From Trissonchulus latispiculum (lineage: Eukaryota; Nematoda; Enoplea; Enoplida; Ironidae), in assembly GCA_030248195.1 (NCBI GenBank), contig JASAND010016315.1, positions 20,134-84,133 on the forward strand: 64,000 nt of DNA, read 5' to 3'. The translations under genes were made by a program, and so were the position numbers. The notes beneath the pieces are model-generated. The model was not told the DNA's origin. It saw only the letters and a list, made by a program, of their open reading frames with translations, and ran no database searches. How positions within the stretch are numbered: the stretch's first letter is position 1; every line of letters starts with the position of its first letter. Shown here in pieces: positions 14,601 through 22,036 of the stretch.

Positions 14601-15190
14601 AGAGCTAATTTCTCTGAATAAATTGATGTTGACTTGCGGAACTTTAACGTGACGGGCAGCGCTAGCTTCGCTCAAGCTGCGCGGTCCCCCTTATTTTGCT
14701 TGCATACTGCGTGGTCCCCCCAGGAATTAGAGTGTACCTGGTACACCCTGAATACACCCCTTGCGCCTGGGTTTAGACCCCCCTTTTTGGAAGACAAAAT
14801 GGAAAATTTTTGCTATTTTATGGCAAAAACAGCTATTTTTAAAAAATTTTAGCGCCTTCGGCGCGATAACTTACTTTTTGCAAGAAATTAACGTCCAATG
14901 TACTGTTTTTTGGCAAAAATGCAAAAAATTTCAACTTCTGGGGGGCTCCGATCCCAAGACCCCCCGTTGCCTTACACCTTTAACTTCCCCACTTTTCAAA
15001 ATCCTGGGTGCGGGCCTGCCTTGCGCATGTATGTTTCGGAAGTTTCAACGTCAAATATTCAACCAACTTTTCGTTTTGAAAACATTTTTTAAAATTTCCC
15101 AATATTTGTAAAAATCGTTGTATTCGATGGGACAACGGAGGGGCCATGGCTCCCAGGCCACTCCCCTGGCGCCACTAGAGCGTCCGACTG

Positions 15191-15273
<83 letters not shown>

Positions 15274-15475
15274 CAAACCACACCTCATATCTTGTGGCAT
15301 CCACCCATTCAGCATCAAAACCGAGCACTGAAAAATTAGCCATATCTTCCACAATTTGGCGTATGGCTAAGTCAACATCTTTGATTCTGGAAATCACGCG
15401 AGTCTGATGAGCCTGAGTTGGTAAATTTCTATTCTTAGCCCAACGCAAATAAGGATGACCATCAATCGACTTCAT
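1537..15475 (-). CDS. EXD2: EXD2-like 3'-5' exonuclease, five exons, 3' end outside window
   Basis: This is a DEDDy-family nuclease; in vertebrates EXD2 acts in DNA end resection and at the mitochondrial outer membrane. Exons, in transcript order: A 15475-15284, B 14086-13949, C 7973-7740, D 4098-3849, E 1916-1537. All junctions have GT/AG sites and keep frame; D/E is a split Gly codon, the others are phase 0. Visible motifs: ExoI FDAEWV (A), the VGVG-ED stretch and ExoII VDLR (C), ExoIII YAARDAQ (D), so all catalytic acids and the Tyr are kept. Exon E matches the conserved region after the nuclease domain (DRDKLEYC...). The five exons encode about 398 aa. The GTGAGT donor after exon E implies more exons below position 1. 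The start is uncertain: ATG 15475 is used, but an in-frame ATG at 15517 would add a short hydrophobic stretch. Introns of 1.2, 6.0, 3.6 and 1.9 kb are filled with repeats. Confidence 0.82.
1953..2330. mobile_element. CAGGGTATTTTT-TIR element in EXD2 intron
   Basis: Termini are CAGGGTATTTTTTAGGG on the left and TAAAAAATACCCTG on the right, with a G-rich interior containing the hairpin TCCGGC-GAA-GCCGGA. It lies only 36 bp from the exon E boundary, so the acceptor region of this intron is squeezed between exon and element. Target duplication is unclear (similar but not identical CATACAA flanks). Confidence 0.6.
2331..3848. other. EXD2 intron D-E remainder, no gene recognised
   Basis: It holds a (TA)n tract at about 2660-2684 and a fragment at 3105-3135 matching the right end (CAAAATCCTGGGTGCG) of the small hAT-type element found at 14767 and 43262. 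A plus-strand 46-codon frame from an ATG at 3697 ends at 3837 but has no recognisable family. Confidence 0.5.
3849..4098 (-). CDS. EXD2: EXD2 exon D (ExoIII motif)
   Basis: The acceptor is GTAGGCAG|CAA before 4098 and the donor is GG|GTATTT at 3848. It begins QVNYAARDAQ, the ExoIII motif with catalytic Tyr and Asp, and ends in a Lys-rich basic stretch (KKKKKRK) that could be a nuclear signal. A competing TAG a few bases past the donor would end the protein here if the intron were retained. Confidence 0.82.
4192..4570. mobile_element. hAT-type MITE with TSD ATACATAG
   Basis: This 379-bp element has imperfect TIRs CAGGGGCGCACATA / TATGTGCGCCACTG and an exact 8-bp target duplication ATACATAG at 4184-4191 and 4571-4578. 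An 8-bp duplication and CAG...CTG ends are hAT hallmarks. The interior has long G and C runs and two CGCGCC-TTC-GGCGCG-type hairpins. There is no transposase, so it is non-autonomous. It lies in the EXD2 intron between exons C and D. Confidence 0.85.
4579..5925. other. EXD2 intron C-D, no feature recognised
   Basis: AT-rich DNA. A conceptual reading frame at 5019-5216 has no recognised family. I see no TIRs, tandem arrays or splice-bounded exon candidates here. Confidence 0.4.
5930..6180 (+). repeat. 250-bp repeat, inverted relative to 7085-7335
   Basis: Starts with CACTTGCAACTTGCAAGTGC and ends with CTTGCAACGCAAGT. The reverse complement is at about 7085-7335 with only scattered differences. 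It is the core of the TTTCATAAAA-type element at 6922-7536, left here as a partial copy. Confidence 0.8.
6279..6878. mobile_element. TTTCATAAAA-type MITE, copy 1
   Basis: This 600-bp element has TIRs CAGGGGGCAGTTTCATAAAA / TTTTATGAAACTGCCCCCTG. The same TTTCATAAAA / TTTTATGAAA core recurs inside, near 6360, 6460 and 6800, next to short CTAG-centred palindromes, so it looks built from nested terminal units. No target duplication was recognised. Confidence 0.75.
6922..7536. mobile_element. TTTCATAAAA-type MITE, copy 2
   Basis: Imperfect TIRs are CTGGGGCCAATTTCATAAAA and TTTTATAAAATTGGCCCCTG. The interior is dominated by palindromes of ACTTGCAACGCAAGT type and includes the inverted partner (7085-7335) of the repeat at 5930-6180. 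It starts 43 bp after copy 1. Reading frames here come from the palindromes. Confidence 0.75.
7740..7973 (-). CDS. EXD2: EXD2 exon C (VGVG and ExoII motif)
   Basis: The acceptor is TTTTTAG|GTTGGAGTG and the donor TAC|GTATAA. It encodes VGVGIFEDCDK, then GLVDLRHLAL with the ExoII Asp, then the NLKALA helix. 234 nt, phase 0 at both ends. It joins exon B (ILK|VGVG) exactly as in the EXD2 family. Confidence 0.85.
8062..8242 (+). repeat. Solo copy of the 184-bp arm repeat
   Basis: About 180 bp matching, with a few differences, each arm of the inverted-repeat element at 45637-47174 (CTTCGTCGCATGTAAA ... GAGGCTCATATTGGCG). Only one copy occurs here, so it is a solo terminal repeat or a truncated element. 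Confidence 0.75.
8330..8950 (+). repeat. GCGGGAAAAAACCC family, degenerate copy
   Basis: Shares order and sequence with 12837-13450: repeated GCGGGAAAAACCCA, then CAAATGAAAGAGCGGGC, then the GTAAACATAGGCAAATTTTGG type block, ending GAACCCAGGTAAAA. No right-hand inverted terminus was found. Confidence 0.6.
8951..9896. other. EXD2 intron B-C, no gene recognised
   Basis: Contains a lone hAT-like left end CAGGGGCGTAGCCAGATG at about 8987 without a visible partner, a CGCGCCCTTCGGCGCG hairpin near 9158, and an ACGTACGTACG run near 9242. Frames at 9273-9638 are open on both strands but match no family I recognise. Confidence 0.4.
9897..11149. mobile_element. TA-flanked inverted-repeat element
   Basis: This 1253-bp element has TIRs TAGTCAGAGGGGGGAAAAAA / TTTTTTCCCCCCTCTGACTA. 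TA flanks both ends (9895-9896 and 11150-11151), as in Tc1/mariner-like insertions. Inside are a hairpin at 10071-10111 (TTTTTTACCCC / GGGGTAAAAAA) and a 78-96-codon frame near 10418-10705 open on both strands. No transposase motif is seen. Confidence 0.65.
11150..12284. other. EXD2 intron B-C, repeat fragments
   Basis: Contains a reverse-oriented G6/C6 hairpin module at about 11250-11285 (GGGGGGTCTGGGGGGC ... CAGAAG) and a CGCGCC-GAA-GGCGCG hairpin near 11884. No coding exon recognised. Confidence 0.45.
12285..12600 (+). repeat. TGCGCA-rich dispersed repeat, copy 1
   Basis: Matches 41826-42115, which is partly in reverse orientation, and 18420-18640. The shared pieces are ACTTTGGATTCCCC, CTCGTAAGCGATTTT, AACTTTTTAACG and a GCGCAG/CTGCGC-rich segment ending in CACTCATATTA. 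It is a dispersed element of unknown class. Confidence 0.55.
12837..13922. mobile_element. GCGCGGCGGGAAAAAACCC-TIR element, TA target site
   Basis: This 1086-bp element has TIRs GCGCGGCGGGAAAAAACCC and GGGTTTTTTCACGCCGCGC, flanked by TA on both sides. Its right end is only 26 bp from the donor of EXD2 exon B. No transposase is visible. A degenerate relative lies at 8330-8950. Confidence 0.7.
13949..14086 (-). CDS. EXD2: EXD2 exon B
   Basis: Acceptor GTGCAG|CAG (a tandem NAGNAG site, so one Gln may be optional) and donor AAG|GTATTC. It encodes NAIEGKVSLIQLST, the strand after ExoI, and ends with EDYNILK. 138 nt, phase 0. Confidence 0.8.
14767..15018. mobile_element. Small hAT-type MITE with TSD CCTTGCGC
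   Basis: The interior closely matches 43262-43532 (GACAAAATGGARAATTTTTGC, AGCGCCTTCGGCGCG, AACGTCCAATGTACTGT). An exact 8-bp duplication CCTTGCGC lies at 14759-14766 and 15019-15026. The left TIR has lost about ten bases compared with the other copy. Confidence 0.75.
15194..15270. repeat. (TA)n microsatellite
   Basis: An uninterrupted TA tract of about 76 bp. It begins only about 13 bp beyond the donor of EXD2 exon A, in the first visible intron. Confidence 0.95.
15284..15475 (-). CDS. EXD2: EXD2 exon A (ExoI motif, probable start)
   Basis: Encodes MKSIDGHPY at the proposed start, then SRIKDVDLAIRQIV and FSVLGFDAEWV, the ExoI motif with catalytic Asp and Glu. The donor GAG|GTGTGG is at 15283. 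An earlier in-frame ATG is at 15517, and hydrophobic codons continue upstream to about 15580. EXD2 proteins can carry an N-terminal membrane anchor, so the true start may be there or in an unseen exon. Confidence 0.75.
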
Positions 15476-15719
15476 ATTATACGTATACGTATATATAAGT
15501 TTTACAGCTAAAAACATCGAAGTCAGGTATATCAGTAGCAATAAATCACTGGCAATGAAAATACTATACGTATATAACACTGTAACTGAAGGGTATATAT
15601 TTCTTACAGGATAGAGGGGCGTCCCTCTGTTCAAAAGTAACCACCTCACCCAACGAAATCGGCCGTTTCTTGTTGTTGTTGTTGTTGTTGTTGATTTCGG
15701 AGGCAGGGTTGGGCGAGAC

Positions 15720-16107
15720 CGAGATTTCACCGAGACCGAGACCAGGGTACCGAGACTAGCTAGACAAGTCTCGGCATTTGGGCGAGACCGAGACTAGCAA
15801 TTTTAAGTTAAACTTAGTTTATTCCAGTTTTTGAGGCTTAGATCTAGTATATATTAGCAGCTTTAACACATAAACATACGGTTTCCGCACCTAGTTAGTT
15901 AATTTTCATACACTGATTTAAAATTTTCGCCGAAATTATAGATGTTTTCAATAAATTTCCGGTTTCGGTCCGAGACAGAGACTTTTGGGTGAGCGAGACC
16001 GAGACTGGCCAAGTCTCGGCGTTTGGGCGAGACCGCGAATCATAGACTTTTGGGTGAGCGAGACCAAGACTGGCCAAGTCTCGGCGTTTGGGCGAGACCG
16101 CGAATCA
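15720..16107. repeat. GAGACCGAGAC tandem repeat
   Basis: Two 65-bp units start at 15981 and 16046 (ACTTTTGGGTGAGCGAGACC). Each contains the palindrome GAGACTGGCCAAGTCTC. Degenerate GGCGAGACCGAGAC units occur from 15712. Confidence 0.75.
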
Positions 16108-16490
16108 TAGGTGTCAGGTGGGGGGGGGGGGTGGGGGGCAACCCCCCCAAGCCTTTTTTCAACCCTCACCCAAAACTTTGGGGGGGGGGACGTCATTGGG
16201 TATTTTTGGGGTAAATTTTGAAAAAATTTTCAAAATTGTCCAAATTTTTGGCTTAAACTGTTTATTATTATGAGAAATACACGTTTTTAACTGTATTATG
16301 GATCTTATGACTCAATATTGACCTCATTTTGGACTTGGGAACATGTTGGCAATCAAGTTTTTGAGTTTAAAACCACTGTCTAATGTTAAAATTACTTTAT
16401 GGTTAGATGTTTTTATCATTAGAAACGGCTGAAAATGCGATTTTTGGCATAAAAAATGAAAAATTTTTTGGGGGAGGGTTGGGGGCATAG
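16108..16490 (-). mobile_element. CATAGGTGT-type hAT MITE, truncated copy
   Basis: Reverse-oriented relative of 20123-20654; the 200 bp at 16218-16422 are nearly the reverse complement of 20273-20470. It starts with CATAGGTGTCAGG, but the opposite terminus is missing or replaced by a second CATAGGTGTACC at 16484. Confidence 0.6.
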
Positions 16491-16525
16491 GTGTACCAGG
16501 CTAAAGTTTGCCCCCTGTAAGAACA

Positions 16526-16846
16526 CAGGAAGAACTTTTTGGGTAAAATCGTTGTAAATTGCTGCGCAAGGTACAACGATTTTACCATGAATTTACCACG
16601 AATTTTTAATAAAATTTTAATAATTTTAATGGATTTACAATGATTATATCCGATTTTTCCATGAGATTTTAATAGATTTACAATGGTTTTACTTCGGTTT
16701 TTAAACGTATTTACAATATTTTTACCACGTTGTAAAAATGTTGTAAATCTGTAGTAAAATTATTGTAAATGCAATTGGACCAATTTACAATGTTTTTACA
16801 ACTTTTACAACGAAGTTACAACGTCCTTATAACAATTTTACTACAA
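16526..16846 (+). repeat. TTTACAACG-rich arm, left
   Basis: About 320 bp whose reverse complement lies at 18842-19158, with few mismatches. It is made of short TTTACAAYG/TTTACCAYG motifs. The two arms bracket the minisatellites at 17061-18040, suggesting the ends of one composite element about 2.6 kb long. Confidence 0.8.
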
Positions 16847-17060
16847 GTAACAAAAATGCTCCGCACAAAAGAGGATAATATGTGTGTGTTGGCTGTATCG
16901 TATATATATATATATCCTTTGAATATCCTTTAAATATATAATAAATATAAATAGGTATACGTATATATCCTTTAAATTCCGGTTGAAGAAGTAAAGACAA
17001 AAGTTTCATGGGCACGTGACGTTATTTGGCACAGCAAATATTGGTGGATGGTCCCATGTC

Positions 17061-17575
17061 AAAAGTTGCTCAGCTCACTTAGGGCTTTCATTTGGTACCA
17101 AATTTGACCACTTTTGAAAACTTTCATTTTTGACCCAAAATCGCCTAAGTCCCCACCCCACCCCACCACAGCACTCTACAGCCACCTTGAGCATGCAGTT
17201 CTATGACAAAAGTTGCTCAGCTCGCTTAGGGCTTTCATTTGGTACCAAATTTGACCACTTTTGAAAACTTTCATTTTTGACCGAAAATCGCCTAAGTCCC
17301 CACCCCACCCCACCACAGCACTCTACAGCCACTTTGAGCATGCAGTTCTATGACAAAAGTTGCTCAGCTCGCTTAAGGCTTTCATTTGGTACCAAATTTG
17401 ACCACTTTTGAAAACTTTCATTTTTGACCGAAAATCGCGTAAGTCCCTACACCACCCCACCACAGCACTCTACAGCCACTTTGAGCATGCAGTTCTATGA
17501 CAAAAGTTGCTCAGCTCGCTTAGGGCTTTCATTTGGTACCAAATTTGACCACTTTTGAAAAATTTTATTTTCGAC
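17061..17575 (-). repeat. 147-bp minisatellite (family A part 1)
   Basis: AAAAGTTGCTCAGCTC starts at 17061, 17208, 17355 and 17502, an exact 147-bp spacing three times. Each unit holds CCCCACCCCACCCCACC and TTTGGTACCAAATTTGACC. It is the reverse orientation of the single unit at 631-782. Confidence 0.9.
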
Positions 17576-17604
17576 CACTTGACCCCCCACCCGACTGACC
17601 CTTC

Positions 17605-18040
17605 AAACGGCAAACTGGAACCAGCCCAGCAAAATAAGTACGTCGGACGGCAAAACGGATCCCGGGAATGAGCTGGGCGCACCAGAAAACCCTATAGACA
17701 AAGTTTTGAGAGGCCAGGCAGAGCCTACTATGGACCTCCAGGAAGCGGTTTCCGACATGACCCTCCAGACGGCAAAGTGGAACCAGCACAGCAAGATGGA
17801 TGAGTCCTACGGCAAAAAGGACACCGGGAATGAGCTGGGCGCACCAGAAAACCTCTATAGACAAAGTTTTGAGAGGCCAGGTAGAGCCTACTATGGACCT
17901 CCAGGAAGCGGTTTCCGACTTGACCCTCCCGACGGCAAAGTGGAACCAGCCCAGCAAGATGGGTTGGTCTGACGGTAAAACTGACTGCGGGAATCGATTC
18001 CCCGTGCCAGAAAACCATTGTATGGAAGATTTGAGCGTTC
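17605..18040 (-). repeat. 162-bp minisatellite (family A part 2)
   Basis: ATGGACCTCCAGGAAGCGG occurs at 17731 and 17893, with flanking degenerate units. The 162-bp period is a multiple of three, so frames of up to 130 codons stay open on the minus strand. These are not genes. Confidence 0.85.
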
Positions 18041-18640
18041 AAAGTTAAATAGATAGCGAGAAATTTCGATTTTTCATTTTTCGAATTTTCGCCATCTTTG
18101 ACGGGCCACTGTGGTCGCTAGGGAAGTGATAGAGAAACGCAACCTGGACCGTTAGTTAGTTCAATATATGTAATTTCTGAATATAAAAAGAAATTAGCTC
18201 CAACTCGTAACGTTCGACCTGAGCGACGACCACAAAAATGGTCACTTTTCGCTATGAGCCGACTTTGCGGCGCCACTGCGGCGCTGTGGCGCAGCTGCGG
18301 CGCAAAAAAAGTTGTGATTCTTAAATTCTTTAGAGGGTACTACTAGACCCCCATAGCCCTTTAGGTTGGCCCACCGCTGCAGATCACGTGAAAGCGGCGA
18401 ACATTATGTACAATACAACCATCAAATAGGAGAAACCGGAAAAAAAAAACATCGCCGCCATAACCGGTCCGGGGCGCAACTTTTTAACGGTAAGTGATAC
18501 GGGGCTGAAACTTCACAGACATACTAAACTCGATGTGCTCTACAATTTGCGCATGAAATCTGCGCAGGATCTGCGCAGGATTTTGCGCAGCTTCTGCGCA
18601 GCTTATTTTACACTGTCTCCAGCCACTTTTCACACATATT
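18041..18640. other. No gene; dispersed repeat fragments
   Basis: Contains a GCGGCGC-rich stretch near 18265-18310 and a TGCGCAG-rich stretch at 18540-18600 related to 12285-12600 and 41826-42115. No coding signal. Confidence 0.4.
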
Positions 18641-18666
18641 ATAGGGGTCGCTGCCGCGACCCCTAT
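18641..18666. repeat. Hairpin TAGGGGTCGC-TGCC-GCGACCCCTA
   Basis: A perfect 10-bp inverted repeat with a 4-base loop. The same two arms occur at 48608-48631 with a different loop (GGTA). Confidence 0.85.
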
Positions 18667-18841
18667 GATATGGTAAATTTATTGTAAAATCGTGGTAAAT
18701 GTTTACAACGTTTCTACAATGATTTTACAACGAATTTACAACGTGGTAATTCTGTTATAAAATTGTTAAAACGAACTTATTTTGGAGCATTGTAAAAACG
18801 TTGTAAACATTTACCACGATTTTACAATAAATTTACCATAT

Positions 18842-19158
18842 AGTAAAATTGTTATAAGGACGTTGTAACTTCGTTGTAAAAGTTGTAAAAACATTGTAAA
18901 TTGGTCCAATTGCATTTACAATAATTTTACAACAGATTTACAACATTTTACAACGTGGTAAAATATTGTAAATACGTATAAAAACCGAAGTAAAACCATT
19001 GTAAATCCATTAAAATCTCATGGAAAAATCGGATATAATCATTGTAAATCCATTAAAAATTATTAAAATTTCATTAAAAATTCGTGGTAAATTCATGGTA
19101 AAATCGTCGTTCCTTGCCCAGCAATTTACAACGATTTTACCCACCAAAGTTCTCCCTG
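18842..19158 (-). repeat. TTTACAACG-rich arm, right
   Basis: Reverse complement of 16526-16846 (see there). The copy is interrupted just past its end by the MITE at 19174. Confidence 0.8.
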
Positions 19159-19173
19159 TGGAACCCTCCGCCC

Positions 19174-19607
19174 CATAGGTGTACCTGGGGGGGAACCCCT
19201 CCCCCCAAATGGAAAAGTGCCGACCCCACCCTCGAAATTTTGGAGGCAGACCCCACCCCCAAATGGCCAAATCCCAAACCCCACCCACCCAAATTTGCCA
19301 GACCCCACCCTCAAGATTTTGAAAATTTTGCCTCAAAATTAGTAAAAATTCGAAATTTTTGCAAAAAATTCAAGTTTTTTCGAACAAATGAGCAAAAATG
19401 AAGAAATATATATTGTTGATTTTTAGTTTTAAATAACGCTTTTTTAGCAAATTTGCAAAATTTTTCTAAATTTTTGACCAAAAAGTTTTTACCCCCCCCC
19501 CTCCCAAATTAGATTTTTCCGGACCCCACCCCACCTCAAAACGGCTGACCCCACCCACCCTAATTTCGGCTACCCCTCCCCCCACGTGTTCTCAAGGTAC
19601 ACCTATG
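19174..19607. mobile_element. CATAGGTGTACC hAT MITE, TSD CTCCGCCC
   Basis: This 434-bp element has TIRs CATAGGTGTACC / GGTACACCTATG and an exact 8-bp duplication CTCCGCCC at 19166-19173 and 19608-19615. The interior is C-rich (ACCCCACC repeats) around an AT-rich core. It is the reverse-oriented sister of 43866-44321. Confidence 0.9.
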
Positions 19608-19615
19608 CTCCGCCC

Positions 19616-20114
19616 ACGGAGAGGCCAGACCCCCTCCCCGGGCCTCCCTACCCGACCTCAACTATCTCCCCCCCCCAAGCCGAGCTCAAACCCCCCCTCC
19701 CCCCCCCCTAAAATTGGGTCCAAACCAGGTAAAAAATGCAAAATTTTTGAAAAAATGTTTTGCAATTTCTGAAAATTTTTGAAAAAAATTCGAAAAAATG
19801 GCTATAAATCACATATAAAGAGCTAAAGATAGTTATTTATAGCAATTAAAAGGTAATATACGCAATTACAAACCACAATCTGGGCTAATTTAGGCATATC
19901 TTAGCACAAATTTGTCAATTTTCAAGCCCTATTTTCGGATACGAAAACTATTGACAGAAGCTTTTGAGTATGTTTAATGTACTGTACATCGAAAAAGGAG
20001 CATTTTTAGCCAAAAAAACTTGGGTACAGTTTAGGGGGGTTCCCGGTTCCCCCTCCCCCAAATTTCGGATTTTGGCGGGGTCCCCCGAGCCAAATTTGGA
20101 CCTTCTACTCCCCC
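19616..20114. other. C-run-rich spacer, no gene
   Basis: Long C tracts at 19620-19730 and an AT-rich stretch to 20040, probably an older relative of the neighbouring elements. No TIR pair resolved. Confidence 0.4.
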
Positions 20115-20122
20115 CCCCCAAC

Positions 20123-20654
20123 CATAGGTGTAACGGAGATTTGGGGTGGGGGAGGCTCCCCCCCAACAATTTCTGGGGGGGGGCCCCTCTGGCGACCCCC
20201 CCCCCCAACCCCCCCCAACCCTCCCCCAAAAAAAATTTTCATTTTTTATGCCAAAAATCGCATTTTCCGCCCTTTCTAATGATGAAAAACATCAAACCAT
20301 AAAGTAATTTTAACATTAGACGGTGGTTTTAAACTCAAAAACTTGATTGCCAACATGTTTCCAAGTCCAAAATAAGGTGAATATTGAGTCATAAGATCCA
20401 TAATACAGTTAAAAACGTGTATTTCTCATAAAATAAACAGTTAAGTAAGCCACAAATTTCGACATTTTTGAAATTTTTTGCAAAATTTACCCAAAAAAAA
20501 CCCATTTTTTGGCCATTTTTCGCGCCTTCGGCGCGACTCCCCCCCCCCCCGGGGGGGGGGGGACGTCCCCCCCCCCCAAAAAAGTTTTGGGGGAGGGTTG
20601 AAAAAAGGCTTGGGGGGGCTACCCCCCCCAACCCCCCCCCACCTTACACCTATG
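20123..20654. mobile_element. CATAGGTGTAA hAT MITE, TSD CCCCCAAC
   Basis: This 532-bp element has TIRs CATAGGTGTAA / TTACACCTATG and an 8-bp duplication CCCCCAAC at 20115-20122 and 20655-20662. It carries a CGCGCC-TTC-GGCGCG hairpin near 20521. Confidence 0.85.
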
Positions 20655-20712
20655 CCCCCAACCCAAACAGGTGGTACACCTATGGTTGGGGGGGGGGGGA
20701 TCCTGAGGGCCC

Positions 20713-21211
20713 CATAGGTGTGGCTGGCGAAAAAAGTGGGGGTGGGGGTTCTGAAAAAAGTAGGGAGGGGGGTTTGCCGAAAAAAGGGGGAGGGGGGGGG
20801 TCGCGAAAAGTCGATTTGGGGGGAGGGGTAAGAGAAATTTTCTAGGGGGGGGTCGGCGAAAAATTTCGAAAAAAAGTCGGTTTTTCGTTAAAAACCTGAA
20901 AATTTTTTTCAATTTACAGCTATTTTTAACGATTTTTGGCTTAATTAAGCGAATTCTAGCAATTTTTCGCTAATTTTTGGAATTGTTTTGAAAAATTTCG
21001 AATTTTTAGCTAAATATTTTCAAAAATTTAGGTAGGGGTTTGAAAATTTTTAGGGGGGAGGGGTCTGAAAAAAATCGATTTGGGGGGAGGCCGGAGGGGT
21101 TTGAAAAAAATGCATTTGGGGGGAGGGGTAGGAAAAAATTTTTAGGGGGGGTTGGCGACCCCTCCATTTGGGGGAGGAGTCCCCCCACCCCCCCCCCCTA
21201 ACACACCTATG
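20713..21211. mobile_element. CATAGGTGTGG hAT MITE, TSD GAGGGCCC
   Basis: This 499-bp element has termini CATAGGTGTGG / CACACCTATG and an exact 8-bp duplication GAGGGCCC at 20705-20712 and 21212-21219. It is G-rich at both ends with an AT core. The right end includes TAACACACCTATG, as in related pieces near 43170. Confidence 0.85.
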
Positions 21212-22036
21212 GAGGGCCCCCCCAGAAAAGGTTGGGGTGAACTATGGCCATAACTTTCTAAAACACGGCCCATTATTACACATACAAATTTTTGCCCGGA
21301 GAATCTAATCTAAACCCGGTCCAGGCCGGAAATCCACTAAAGCCCGGCCCGATTAACATTTTTATTCCGGCTGGAGCCGGAATACCTAATATGGGTCTGT
21401 AGTATCTTTTGTGTGTTGTTGCTGTGTTGCCGTTGGAAAAGGCCTATGTTTAACACAGGCCTAGCTATGCACCATTTTTTGCATGCACAATATGCAAATT
21501 AGTTTTGCAACGACATGTCTGCAAAGCTAGAATTAGATGTCTTAACTTTTTTTAATAGTTCTCGTGTCAACTACAGTTGTCGATCAGCCACTTCCAAAGA
21601 TCTTGCTAGCAATAACATTCTCTTTAATGTCAATGGAATTGTGTTGGTGAAAGACTTCCCGGTTTGTTGGATTAAAGAATTGCATGGGGTGGGGGAAAAT
21701 TAGCATAATTCTGCATCCAATGGTCTCAGCCCTCAATGATGACTGAAATTGAAAGTGCTTAGACGGACTTTGATTTACGATTGATGTTATTAGCAGCAGA
21801 AAACAGCAGAAACACATATTTTGTATCGTGGGAGTAGTGATCGACCGTAAAGTCAGTCATGAAAAATATCACTCGCTTCATAGCAGCAAAAGCCTCATTC
21901 AAACTGTTCTCTGTAAAGGAATCTTGCCCTTTTCGGGCCCTACTTGTTAACATTTGGGCCGGATTTTCACTAAAACCGGCCCGATTAACATTTTTCACTT
22001 TTGGGCCGGATTTTCATTAAAGTAGTAGTAGTCAAC

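Noticed and set aside
15089..15730. A 213-codon frame upstream of EXD2 exon A taken as coding in full
   Set aside because: Its far part reads through a TTG repeat and the near part through (TA)n as TyrIle repeats. Only 15284-15475 matches EXD2.
17565..17957. 130-codon minus-strand frame and overlapping plus-strand frames
   Set aside because: They are produced by the 162-bp tandem period, a multiple of three, and the residues repeat every 54 codons.
16108..20654. A single giant palindrome from 16.1 to 20.6 kb
   Set aside because: The outer pair is two separate CATAGGTGT-type MITEs in opposite orientation; only the inner 16526/18842 arms look like a true pair.
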